A stretch of DNA of 14,065 nt from Desulfonema limicola (GCA_020718925.1 DYRC01000073.1:1-14065), one strand, 5' to 3'; counted from the stretch's first letter, positions 5,647 to 13,120 are shown. The notes: a model not told the origin generated them from the sequence alone. Numbers and translations: made by a program.

Positions 5647-8610
5647 ATGAAAAAAAGAAGAGATCGGTTGTACGGGTTCAGAATGGGGATACTGTTGTCA
5701 TTGATGCTTATCATAATGACAGGCGGGCTTCTCGGATGCAGCGATGATGATGATGATGAAGCAGCAGTGGTGGCAGTGGTTCCTGAAAATGCAAAGCATG
5801 TGATATTGATTGTCGGGGACGGGATGCAGCTTGAACATGAACGGGCTTATAATCAATATGCGACCGGTTCCTATGACAGCGGACTTGCACATTGGAACTT
5901 TCCTTACAAGGGGTCATGTAGTACATGGGACGTAACCACTTATAACCGCTACGCGTTCACAGCCGGTGCAGCAACAATTGCAAATTCCGGCTTCGATCCT
6001 CAGGACATGACAAGTTTTAACGCTGTGTTGGGCTATGATCCGGCACAGGGAGGCAAACTTCCCTTTCCGCAGGATATGACGGCTGCTGTCAATTCGAAAG
6101 CTGCTTTGAACTATTACGGGACAAAGCTGAAGTTGAGTGCATCAGACGGAGGGGCTATTCCGGCAACCGACTCTGCATCGGCGGCAACCGCTCTGGCTGC
6201 CGGATTAAAGACAGATGACGGCAATATTGCATGGAGAACGGGTGATCCTGAAAACGGCAGATTGAAGACCATTGCCGAAATGTATCGCACCCAGAAAAAC
6301 GCCGCCATCGGAGTGGTTTCCACAGTGCCTTTCAGCCATGCCACACCGGCAGCTTTTGTAAGCCACAATAAAAGCCGCAATAATTATAAAGCGATTGCTC
6401 AGGAAATCGTCAATTCCGTCAGACCCGAAGTCGTCATCGGCGGAGGACATCCGGCATTCAACGATGCGGAAGGGCTGAGCGGTAAAAATGCGTATCAGTA
6501 CATTGACGCTCCCGAGTATGCGAATCTGAAAAATTCTTCCGAATACGTTTTTGCCGAAAGAATGTCAGGCGTTGACGGCGGCACGACTCTGCTGGCAAAA
6601 GCCGATGAAGCGGTGAAAAGCGGAAAGAAACTCTTCGGACTGTTCGGAGGCATCGGCGGCAGCTTTGAATATCACGCGGTATCTGATGACGGCACATCGG
6701 CTATTGCCAAAGGAACGGCGGAAAACCCGACGCTCGATCAGGTTTCGACAGCCGCATTGAATGTACTCAGCCGCAATAAAAACGGCTTTTTCCTTATGAT
6801 CGAACAGGGAGATATTGACTGGTCAAATCATGGCAATGACTATAAAGCTCTGATCGGAGGAATGTGGGACCTCGACAAAGCAGTCAGGGCGGTGGAGGCA
6901 TTTATTGATAAACCGGATGACGGCATTGATTGGAACAATACTCTGGTCATTGTTACATCCGACCACGCCAACAGCTTCATGCGGATTGATACTTCCAAAA
7001 AAATGGCTAAAGGCAAGCTGCCCCAGCAAAGCAAAGTGAGTGACAGCACATCTTCCGGCGGATATGCGTCCAATGTTTCTTTTTATTATCCGGGCGCGGA
7101 AATCACTTACGGTTTTGACGGCAAAGGCTTGAATTCCCATATCAATGAGCCGGTAACGGTTTATGCCAGAGGCGCTTATAAGAGATTCGGCGATATGGAG
7201 GGTAAGTGGTATCCGGGAACCAAGCTGCTGGATAACACGCATATTTTCAAAGTCATGTTCGACAGCCTCGGACTGAGTGATGAAAACAGGACTTCTGCCG
7301 CCAGCCTTGGTTTGATGGTATACACACTGGCAGACACATCCATGAAAATTCTGAACCCTGCCCTTACAGAAGAGCAGCTTGCCAACGCGATTGCCAACGG
7401 CGCGGCGACTGTTATGAAACCGGGCTTGGGTTCCGGGCTTACGCCTGATCCGAAAACTTCCGGTTTCTACTATATGGTTACGGATCGCGGGATCAATCAG
7501 GATTATAGCGGTACCGGAGATCCGACACGTCCATCCGGCGGAAAAACTTTCCCGCTCCCCGAGTTCACGCCGACCATCACGCGGGTTCAGTTCAACAATG
7601 CAGGCAGCATTGTTATTGATAAGGTTTTACCGATTCTCGACAGCAACAGAAATTATGTAACCGGCTTATCGAACACGATAGAGGATGATACGGCATATAT
7701 CAGCCAAACGTCTGTAACAGCCCTTCCTTACAATCCTAACGGTCTGGATACGGAAGATATTTCTGTGTTGCCGAACGGCGATTTTCTCCTTGTCGAAGAA
7801 TATGGTCCCAGCGTTGTTGTTGTTGACGGTTCGACCGGCATCGTGAAAATGCGCTACATCCCGTCTTCCAAAGCCGATTTATATACCGGCGCCGGTTATC
7901 CTGTAAAAGCGATTCTTCCTGCGGTACTGGAAGACCGGAGATCGAACAGAGGCTTTGAGAATCTTGCGCTTTCAGGAGACGGAAAGACAGCGTATGCGGT
8001 GATGCAGAGTCCCCTGGGCAGCAATAAAGACGACCGCTACAAAAATACCAGAGTCGTCCGTATCGTCAGACTGGATGTATCTGATCCCATCAATGCCGCA
8101 GTTACCGGACATTTTGTCGCGCTTCAGAGCGCGGTTGCCGATTATGCAAAAAATATAGCCGGTTATACTGTTACCAACAAACAGACCGACATGAAATACT
8201 CGGCTGCATCATGGCTGGCTACGGACAGAATTCTTCTTCTGGAGCGTGCAAACGGCAAAGCCAAACTCATGGAAACAGATATGAGCGTTGCCACCAATCT
8301 GATCGGCAAATCTTATGAAAATACGCTCGGACCCGAAGACATGACAACTACAGGACAGGGCTTGGCAGGATTAGGCATTGTTCCGGCTGCGGTTTCCGAA
8401 GTATTTTCCACTGATGAACTCAAAAGTTTGGTCGAACAGACTGCCGACAAGAGCGGAACTGCGCCGACTTATGAAGTGAAACTCGAAGGCATGGCTATCA
8501 TTGATTCTCAAACGGTTCTTCTTGTCAATGACAATGACTTCGGAATTGCCGATGCTTCTTTGCAGACCAGGGTTTGGCAGGTGAAACTGAAAAATAAGCT
8601 CAACCGATAA
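5647..8610 (+). CDS. Alkaline phosphatase (PhoA type) fused to a phytase-like domain, lipoprotein
   Basis: This 987-residue envelope enzyme should release phosphate from organic esters. Residues 1-30 are a signal with lipobox LLG-Cys31; Ser follows Cys and then a run of Asp, which by the usual +2 rule favours the outer membrane. The PhoA domain spans about 48-575. Its metal and catalytic residues are all visible: Asp58 (IVGDGM), nucleophile Ser176 (ATDSASAATA), HATPA at 231-235, Glu386/Asp391/His395 (EQGDIDWSNH), Asp439/His440 (VTSDHANS) and His498 (SHINEPVTVYA). From about 597 a 'phytase-like, esterase' beta-propeller domain follows: FYYMVTDRG, DTEDISVLPNGDFLLVEEY, GFENLALSGDGKTAYAVMQSPL, VNDNDFGI near 960. 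The gene stands alone behind its own Pho box. AAGGGG lies 7 nt before ATG 5647. Substrate preference and the function of the second domain are not established from sequence. Confidence 0.92.
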   Translation: MKKRRDRLYGFRMGILLSLMLIIMTGGLLGCSDDDDDEAAVVAVVPENAKHVILIVGDGMQLEHERAYNQYATGSYDSGLAHWNFPYKGSCSTWDVTTYNRYAFTAGAATIANSGFDPQDMTSFNAVLGYDPAQGGKLPFPQDMTAAVNSKAALNYYGTKLKLSASDGGAIPATDSASAATALAAGLKTDDGNIAWRTGDPENGRLKTIAEMYRTQKNAAIGVVSTVPFSHATPAAFVSHNKSRNNYKAIAQEIVNSVRPEVVIGGGHPAFNDAEGLSGKNAYQYIDAPEYANLKNSSEYVFAERMSGVDGGTTLLAKADEAVKSGKKLFGLFGGIGGSFEYHAVSDDGTSAIAKGTAENPTLDQVSTAALNVLSRNKNGFFLMIEQGDIDWSNHGNDYKALIGGMWDLDKAVRAVEAFIDKPDDGIDWNNTLVIVTSDHANSFMRIDTSKKMAKGKLPQQSKVSDSTSSGGYASNVSFYYPGAEITYGFDGKGLNSHINEPVTVYARGAYKRFGDMEGKWYPGTKLLDNTHIFKVMFDSLGLSDENRTSAASLGLMVYTLADTSMKILNPALTEEQLANAIANGAATVMKPGLGSGLTPDPKTSGFYYMVTDRGINQDYSGTGDPTRPSGGKTFPLPEFTPTITRVQFNNAGSIVIDKVLPILDSNRNYVTGLSNTIEDDTAYISQTSVTALPYNPNGLDTEDISVLPNGDFLLVEEYGPSVVVVDGSTGIVKMRYIPSSKADLYTGAGYPVKAILPAVLEDRRSNRGFENLALSGDGKTAYAVMQSPLGSNKDDRYKNTRVVRIVRLDVSDPINAAVTGHFVALQSAVADYAKNIAGYTVTNKQTDMKYSAASWLATDRILLLERANGKAKLMETDMSVATNLIGKSYENTLGPEDMTTTGQGLAGLGIVPAAVSEVFSTDELKSLVEQTADKSGTAPTYEVKLEGMAIIDSQTVLLVNDNDFGIADASLQTRVWQVKLKNKLNR

Positions 8611-8880
8611 CGATTTTTGCGACAGACTGCAATAATCTTCAACCTCTCACTCATTGCGGGATTGCCTGAACGGCAGTTCCGCAATGGTGCTACTAAACAA
8701 ATGGTGTAACAATAGAAATCGGGATTCTGCATGACACGGTTGCAGATGAATATCTGCACGATAGCTTTCCTTAATCATTTGTAGAAAACAAATTACGATT
8801 TGCACTTGCTGACGGTGATGGCAAAAAAATATTTCCACAAATCAAAGAGGAAAGCTATATATCCTTGATGTCCGTAAATT
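8611..8880. other. Spacer with hairpins and a possible gene remnant
   Basis: This 270-bp stretch has no intact gene. It holds a 15-bp hairpin (8652-8686), an 11-bp inverted repeat (8761-8771/8848-8858) and a plus-strand frame from 8697 onward that is broken only by TAA at 8772. That frame reads codon-like, including IEIGILHDTVADEYLHDS before the stop and RFALADGDGKKIFPQIKEE after it, but has no start codon or ribosome site. On the minus strand, a weak stem (8849-8853 with 8832-8836) is followed by an A/T run at 8823-8829, a possible poor terminator for the DUF155 gene. Confidence 0.5.
8652..8686. repeat. Strong 15-bp hairpin downstream of the phosphatase gene
   Basis: Bases 8652-8666 can pair with 8672-8686: 8 perfect pairs (CATTGCGG/CCGCAATG), then G-U, A-U and U-G, then TGCC/GGCA, closing on the loop TGAAC. 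It begins 42 nt after the phosphatase stop. No T-run follows on either strand, so it is not a textbook intrinsic terminator. It may stabilise the mRNA 3' end, act with Rho, or be a REP-type element. Confidence 0.6.
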
Positions 8881-9669
8881 TTACCAAAACTTCAGAATCT
8901 TTTCAAAAACAAGGTTCAACACCTCAACGAGTATCAGCGCGATGATAATCCATTCCAGTATCTTGCTTTCGCGGTGATATAAAAGTTCTTTGACTACCGC
9001 CAGATTATCTTTGACAAGCTGCAGTTCCAAGTCAAGATTTTTGTAACGGGTTCTTACCTCAAAGATTCTTTTCAGCCCCGCGTCAATCCTGCTCAGATAC
9101 TCATCTTCCCATGTTTCTTCGGGCGAATCAAGGATATAAAGGTTTTCCGTTATCCGATTTTTGACGTTCAGCGTCTTGCCGATAAACCGTATCAGCCGTC
9201 TGCCGGATATGTCTATTTTTCCGTCACGCTCAAGCCGCAGCGTATGCTTGTTTGTTTCTTCCAGCAAAGAATCTGCCTGCTGCGTAAAATAATCAATAGC
9301 CACCGACTGCGCGACATTGAGCATCACTATCCGCAAGACATCAGGATCAACTCTGGTCAGAAATATCTCGTTATATTCAAATCTGTCTGTATCCGTGTTT
9401 TCATGGATTTTGAACCCTTCACGCAGTCTTGAATCCAGAAAATTTTTACAGAAAGGTTTCAGAAATTCAATCGTCTCACTCATCTGAACTTCATCATATC
9501 CTTCAAATACAACCACGCCGTAAGCAAGGACATACAGGTATTTTGATGATTCGCCGACATAATAGACCTCCGATGAATCCTGATGGTATTCTTTTCCCGT
9601 ATAAGCGGCTCTGAATCGCTTTATATCAATGTTTTCAGCTATCTGAAATGCAACAATGTCAAACATCAT
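8881..9669 (-). CDS. DUF155 (RMND1/Sif2 family) protein with C-terminal membrane anchor
   Basis: This 262-residue protein shows the features of the DUF155 family, which includes yeast Rmd1/Sif2 and mitochondrial RMND1: AYGVVVFEGYDE (49-60) near the start, LNVAQSVAIDYF (117-128) in the middle, the SPEETWEDEYLSRIDAGLKRIFEVRTRY stretch (182-209), a probable coiled coil at 185-235, and a C-terminal hydrophobic helix in LEWIIIALILVEVLNLVF (238-255). The body should face the cytoplasm, tail-anchored in the inner membrane. In mitochondria RMND1 is linked to translation; the bacterial role is not defined. AAGGG lies 4 nt before the first ATG (9669) and 7 nt before a second ATG (9666), so either may be used. 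It is divergent from the polyphosphate operon and shares its upstream region. A TTGACA at 9727-9722 on the minus strand lacks a well-spaced -10. Confidence 0.85.
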   Translation of the reverse strand: MMFDIVAFQIAENIDIKRFRAAYTGKEYHQDSSEVYYVGESSKYLYVLAYGVVVFEGYDEVQMSETIEFLKPFCKNFLDSRLREGFKIHENTDTDRFEYNEIFLTRVDPDVLRIVMLNVAQSVAIDYFTQQADSLLEETNKHTLRLERDGKIDISGRRLIRFIGKTLNVKNRITENLYILDSPEETWEDEYLSRIDAGLKRIFEVRTRYKNLDLELQLVKDNLAVVKELLYHRESKILEWIIIALILVEVLNLVFEKILKFW

Positions 9670-9741
9670 GATTCCCTTATATGGTTTTTTTATTTCAGAA
9701 CTAATATTATTTGCTGAGTCATGTCAACATATTCTTAGTCT

Positions 9742-9806
9742 TTGACAAACTTTTAACAAACTTTTAATGTGTTTCTAACAATATTCTAACAATCGGCATG
9801 TATAAT
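9742..9806 (+). promoter_or_regulatory. Five-unit Pho-box array and promoter of the polyphosphate operon
   Basis: TTGACA (9742-9747), TTAACA (9753-9758), TTAATG (9764-9769), CTAACA (9775-9780) and CTAACA (9786-9791) start at exact 11-bp steps. A perfect -10 TATAAT lies at 9801-9806, 15 bp after the start of the last repeat, as at the two other Pho boxes here. It is the longest array of the three and has the best -10. The first repeat also equals a consensus -35, but it is 59 bp from the -10, so it is not used as one. Predicted transcription start is near 9813. Confidence 0.87.
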
Positions 9807-9823
9807 ACTATAAACATTAAATC

Positions 9824-9830
9824 AAAGGAG
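9824..9830 (+). promoter_or_regulatory. Ribosome binding site that decides the sixA-like start
   Basis: AAAGGAG ends at 9830 and is followed 8 nt later by ATG 9839. An in-frame GTG at 9830 overlaps the ribosome site itself, so it is rejected as the start. Confidence 0.8.
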
Positions 9831-9838
9831 TGGCTCAG

Positions 9839-10513
9839 ATGAAGAATGTATTTCTGGTCAGACATGCAAAGGCAGAAGAACCGAAGGAAGGGCTTTCCGA
9901 TTTTTCCCGTTCTTTGGTGGAAGAAGGGATGAACGACGCCAAAAATATGGCAAAAAAGATAAGCGGTAAAATTTCAGGTAATATGCTTTTTATCTCAAGT
10001 CCTGCAAACAGGGCATTGGAAACTGCCCATATTTTTGCTGAAAGACTCAATTATCCGGCTGCAAAGATTCTTTTGAAAGAATCCGTGTTTGACGGACTAT
10101 CAGAGCAGTTTCTGACGCTTTTAAAAGAAACCGAAGATACTTATGATACGGTCGTTTTATTCGGACACAATCCGTCAATCAGTGAATTTGCATCTTTGCT
10201 GATAAAAGACTTTCAGTTTGATATTCCCAAGGCAGGTGTTCTTGAATTTGATTTTTCACAGAATTTGTGGAAAGAAATTGAAAAGCATACCGGATTATTG
10301 AGGCGTGTTGACTATCCGAAAAAATACAGGAATCGGTTTAAAGAATCCTTGAACGTCAGAATTTCTCAGGCATTCTCCGAACTTTTGAGCCGTATCAATA
10401 CAGACGCTTCAAAAAATATTCAGCAATCCGTAGAAAAACACGCAGCAAAAATAGCCAAAAAATTCACAAAGGATTTACGCCGGAAAACGCATGAAAAATC
10501 TGCTGATCAATAA
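9839..10513 (+). CDS. sixA: SixA-like phosphohistidine phosphatase with basic C-terminal tail
   Basis: This 224-residue protein of the histidine-phosphatase superfamily carries VRHAKAEE with catalytic Arg8-His9, SPANRALETA with Arg58, and LFGHNPSISEFA with the second His110; all active-site residues are present. SixA removes phosphate from phosphohistidine, and it often sits beside ppk1 and CHAD genes. The catalytic domain ends near 145, close to SixA's usual ~160 residues. About 80 further residues form a helical, Lys/Arg/His-rich tail (KKYRNRFK, KHAAKIAKKFTKDLRRKTHEK). The tail might bind polyphosphate or Ppk1, since Ppk1 works through a phosphohistidine intermediate; this is inference. It is the first gene after the five-unit Pho box, and its last 23 bp overlap the start of ppk1. 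Confidence 0.87.
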   Translation: MKNVFLVRHAKAEEPKEGLSDFSRSLVEEGMNDAKNMAKKISGKISGNMLFISSPANRALETAHIFAERLNYPAAKILLKESVFDGLSEQFLTLLKETEDTYDTVVLFGHNPSISEFASLLIKDFQFDIPKAGVLEFDFSQNLWKEIEKHTGLLRRVDYPKKYRNRFKESLNVRISQAFSELLSRINTDASKNIQQSVEKHAAKIAKKFTKDLRRKTHEKSADQ

Positions 10514-12533
10514 AGAAATCAGTTGGCTTTCGTTCAATGCAAGGGTCTTGCAGGAAGCTGAGGATAAAACCGTGCCTTTGGTTGAAAGGATAAGGTTTCT
10601 GGGAATTTTTTCTTCCAATCTGGACGAATTTTTCAGGGTCAGGGTTGCTGTATTGAAAAGACTTCTCAAACTCGGCGAACTGGCAAAAAAAATTATTTTC
10701 CATGATCCCAAAGATGTTTTAAAGCAGATACAGGATACGGTTTTAACGCTTCAGAAACGGTTTGAAGATATTTATCAGGAAATTTTACTCGAACTTGCCG
10801 AAGAAAATATCCATATCATCAATGAAACACAACTCAATGATGATCAGGCGGTGTTTGTGCGAAATTATTTTCACTCTGATGTGCGTTCCAAATTGTTTCC
10901 GATTATCATTGAGCAGATTGAAAAATTTCCGGATTTGAAAGATCATTCCATTTATCTTGCGGCGGTTTTGAAAAAAAAATCCAAATTATCATTTGCACTT
11001 ATCGAAGTTCCGACAAATCTTTTATCGCGCTTTCTGATTCTGCCTCAGATCGGAGATAAAAAATATATCATGCTGTTAGATGACGTCATACGATTCGGTC
11101 TGCTGAACGACATCTTCGGCGCGTTCAATTTCAAAGAATCCGAAGCTTATACCGTAAAAGTAACCCGCGATGCCGAACTTGAAATCGAAAGCGATATTTC
11201 CGAAAGCTATATCAGAAAAGTTTTAAAAAGCGTAAAGCAGCGGAAAGAAGGAAGTCCGGTACGATTTGTTTATGACGCTGACCTGCCTAAAAAGTTTCTC
11301 AACATATTCGCAACCGATCTTGAATTGGAAGGCGAAGAAAGTCTGATTCCGGGCGGACGGTATCATAACTTCAGAGATTTTATGAATTTTCCCGATTTCG
11401 GCATCAAACGGCTGAAATATGAAAATCCCCCCAAGCTTCCGCACAAAGATATTGATACCCATAAAAGTATTTTCAGTTCTATCCAAAAAAAAGATATAAT
11501 GATTTATACCTGTTATCAGTCATTTGATTATCTGATTGATTTGCTGAGAGAAGCAGCCATTGACAAGCAGGTAATTTCTATTGAAATGACCATTTACCGG
11601 GCTGCCAAATATTCAAGCGTGATGAACGCGCTGATCAATGCGGCAAAAAACGGGAAAAAAGTTACGGTGGTGCTGGAACTCCAAGCCCGCTTTGATGAAG
11701 AAGCCAATATCAACTGGGCTGGCAGGCTTCAGGAAGAAGGCGTCAAGGTTATCTTCGGGGTGCCGGGCTTGAAAATTCATTCAAAACTGTGTCTGATTAC
11801 CTGTAAAAAAGAGATGAGCTATGCGGTTATCGGAACCGGAAATTTCAACGAAGATACGGCAAAAATTTACAGCGACGCGTTTTTATTCACATCAGACAAG
11901 CGGCTGACAGCAGAAGTCGGCAGCATATTCGATTTTTTCAGAAAAAATTATAAAACGCCTGTTTTCAGGCACCTTATTGTTTCTCCGTTTCAAACCAGAA
12001 AAAAAATTGTCAGGCTGATAAAAAATGAAATCAGAAATGCTCAGGAAGGCAGACCCGCATACATTATTTTTAAAGTCAATAACCTTGTGGATCCGGATAT
12101 TATCAGATATCTCTATCAGGCAGGCAGTACCGGCGTTAAAATCACCCTGATCGTCAGAAGTATGTTTTCTCTGATGACAGAGATAGATAACGTCAGCGAA
12201 AACATAGAAGCCTTCAGAATTGTTGATAAATATCTGGAGCATATCAGGATTTTTGTGTTTGCGAACAGCGGGGACCCGAAATATTTCATTTCATCTGCCG
12301 ATCTGATGACCAGAAATCTTGACTCAAGAGTGGAAGTTGCGTGTCCTGTTTACAGCAAAGAAATTCAATATGAACTGAGCAGATTTCTGGAAATTCAATG
12401 CGCTGACAATGTGAAAGCAAGAATTTTAAACGTATCTCAGGATAATCAGATACGGAAAACCGGCTCGGATAAAAAAATCAGAGCGCAGGATGAATTTTAC
12501 GAGTTTCTGAAATCAAGACACAAATTGCTTTGA
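10491..12533 (+). CDS. ppk1: Polyphosphate kinase 1
   Basis: Ppk1 reversibly polymerises the terminal phosphate of ATP into polyphosphate at the membrane. This 680-residue copy has the usual length and order: N-terminal helical domain (INKEISWLSFNARVL, FSSNLDEFFRVRV), the head domain, IPGGRYHNFRDF (286-295), then two PLD-like catalytic domains. Phosphorylated His430 is in GLKIHSKLCLI and the second His584 in YLEHIRIFVF; GTGNFNEDTAKIYSD (448-462), SSADLMTRNLDSRVEV (601-616) and NNLVDPDIIRYLYQA are typical. One oddity: the stretch usually reading RGICCLRPG is here VRSMFSLMTEIDN (555-567), a divergent form. ATG 10491 lies inside the sixA-like gene (23-bp overlap) with only a weak Shine-Dalgarno, implying coupled translation. 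The start is supported by INKEISWLSFN at the usual N-terminus. Confidence 0.95.
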   Translation: MKNLLINKEISWLSFNARVLQEAEDKTVPLVERIRFLGIFSSNLDEFFRVRVAVLKRLLKLGELAKKIIFHDPKDVLKQIQDTVLTLQKRFEDIYQEILLELAEENIHIINETQLNDDQAVFVRNYFHSDVRSKLFPIIIEQIEKFPDLKDHSIYLAAVLKKKSKLSFALIEVPTNLLSRFLILPQIGDKKYIMLLDDVIRFGLLNDIFGAFNFKESEAYTVKVTRDAELEIESDISESYIRKVLKSVKQRKEGSPVRFVYDADLPKKFLNIFATDLELEGEESLIPGGRYHNFRDFMNFPDFGIKRLKYENPPKLPHKDIDTHKSIFSSIQKKDIMIYTCYQSFDYLIDLLREAAIDKQVISIEMTIYRAAKYSSVMNALINAAKNGKKVTVVLELQARFDEEANINWAGRLQEEGVKVIFGVPGLKIHSKLCLITCKKEMSYAVIGTGNFNEDTAKIYSDAFLFTSDKRLTAEVGSIFDFFRKNYKTPVFRHLIVSPFQTRKKIVRLIKNEIRNAQEGRPAYIIFKVNNLVDPDIIRYLYQAGSTGVKITLIVRSMFSLMTEIDNVSENIEAFRIVDKYLEHIRIFVFANSGDPKYFISSADLMTRNLDSRVEVACPVYSKEIQYELSRFLEIQCADNVKARILNVSQDNQIRKTGSDKKIRAQDEFYEFLKSRHKLL

Positions 12534-12547
12534 AAGAGAGGAAAATT

Positions 12548-13105
12548 ATGGGAGATTTAACCGAAAGAAGCGCGTATTCTGTCGGTATGAGTTCTGAAGA
12601 AATAGCTTATTTTCTCAGAAATATTGCTGATGAAATCGAAGGAAAACCTGTTGAACTGCCGCCTCTGGGCGTAAAAGAATTTAAAAATTTTAAAAAACTG
12701 GGGATTAAGCTGAAACGGGAAGTTGGGAGATTTTCTTTGGCTCTCACGGTAAAATATGACGGTAAAGCGTCTCACAAACCAGATGATAAAGGCGATAAGC
12801 ATAAAGAATCGGGACATGGGCGTTTGAAAAAATACAGGGCAGGAAAGAAACGCTTAAAACCGCTTTTCAAAGATATATGCCGCTCCGTATCGCGCGGAGA
12901 TTTACCTTCCGCCGATCTGCTTAAAAGTTTTTTCAGAGATTCCGATCAGATGATTTCTTTTCACGGACAAGAGTATTATAAAGAATATATCGTTGCTGTC
13001 GAAGAATTCCGTACGGCTGTCAACGCAGGGGATATAACTGCTGCAACAGCAGGCTGTGAAAAGATTAAAAAGATCAAATCCGAGTGTCATAAAAAAATTA
13101 AGTGA
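12548..13105 (+). CDS. Amphi-Trp / XXXCH-type small basic protein (GAK-system-like)
   Basis: This 185-residue soluble protein has two parts. Residues 6-72 (AYSVGMSSEEIAYFLRNIADEIEGK, then an amphipathic strand FSLALTVKYDG) resemble the amphi-Trp domain. The C-terminal part (about 90-185) is helical and ends in KSECH at 177-181, fitting the 'XXXCH' family described from deltaproteobacteria as part of the GAK system (with ATP-grasp, CofD-like and HprK-like proteins). The tail resembles CxxCH but lacks the first Cys, and there is no export signal, so it is not a c-type cytochrome. The middle, 71-110, is very rich in Lys, His and Arg. It lies 14 nt after ppk1 and before ppx, so a role with polyphosphate is suggested by position. 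AGGA at 12539-12542 selects ATG 12548 over an upstream in-frame TTG. Family assignment is from memory of the motif pattern. Confidence 0.72.
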   Translation: MGDLTERSAYSVGMSSEEIAYFLRNIADEIEGKPVELPPLGVKEFKNFKKLGIKLKREVGRFSLALTVKYDGKASHKPDDKGDKHKESGHGRLKKYRAGKKRLKPLFKDICRSVSRGDLPSADLLKSFFRDSDQMISFHGQEYYKEYIVAVEEFRTAVNAGDITAATAGCEKIKKIKSECHKKIK

Positions 13106-13112
13106 AAAGGAG
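13105..13112 (+). promoter_or_regulatory. Ribosome binding site implying a TTG start for ppx
   Basis: AAAAGGAG starts on the last base of the preceding stop codon. TTG 13121 follows at 8 nt, the ideal distance, while TTG 13115 is only 2 nt away. No ATG lies in frame near here before the conserved IDIGSN motif. Confidence 0.7.
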
Positions 13113-13120
13113 TTTTGAAA

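Noticed and set aside
5743..5757. Five tandem GAT triplets as a phase-variation tract
   Set aside because: A triplet repeat only changes the number of Asp residues after the lipid-bearing Cys; it cannot shift the reading frame.
6823..7242. Antisense frame of 139 codons inside the phosphatase
   Set aside because: The sense strand carries conserved PhoA catalytic motifs throughout; the antisense product has no family features.
8652..8686. Intrinsic terminator for the phosphatase gene
   Set aside because: The stem is strong, but no T-tract follows it on either strand.
12548..13105. KSECH near the C-terminus as a haem c site
   Set aside because: The first Cys of CxxCH is absent and there is no signal peptide, so covalent haem attachment is not expected.
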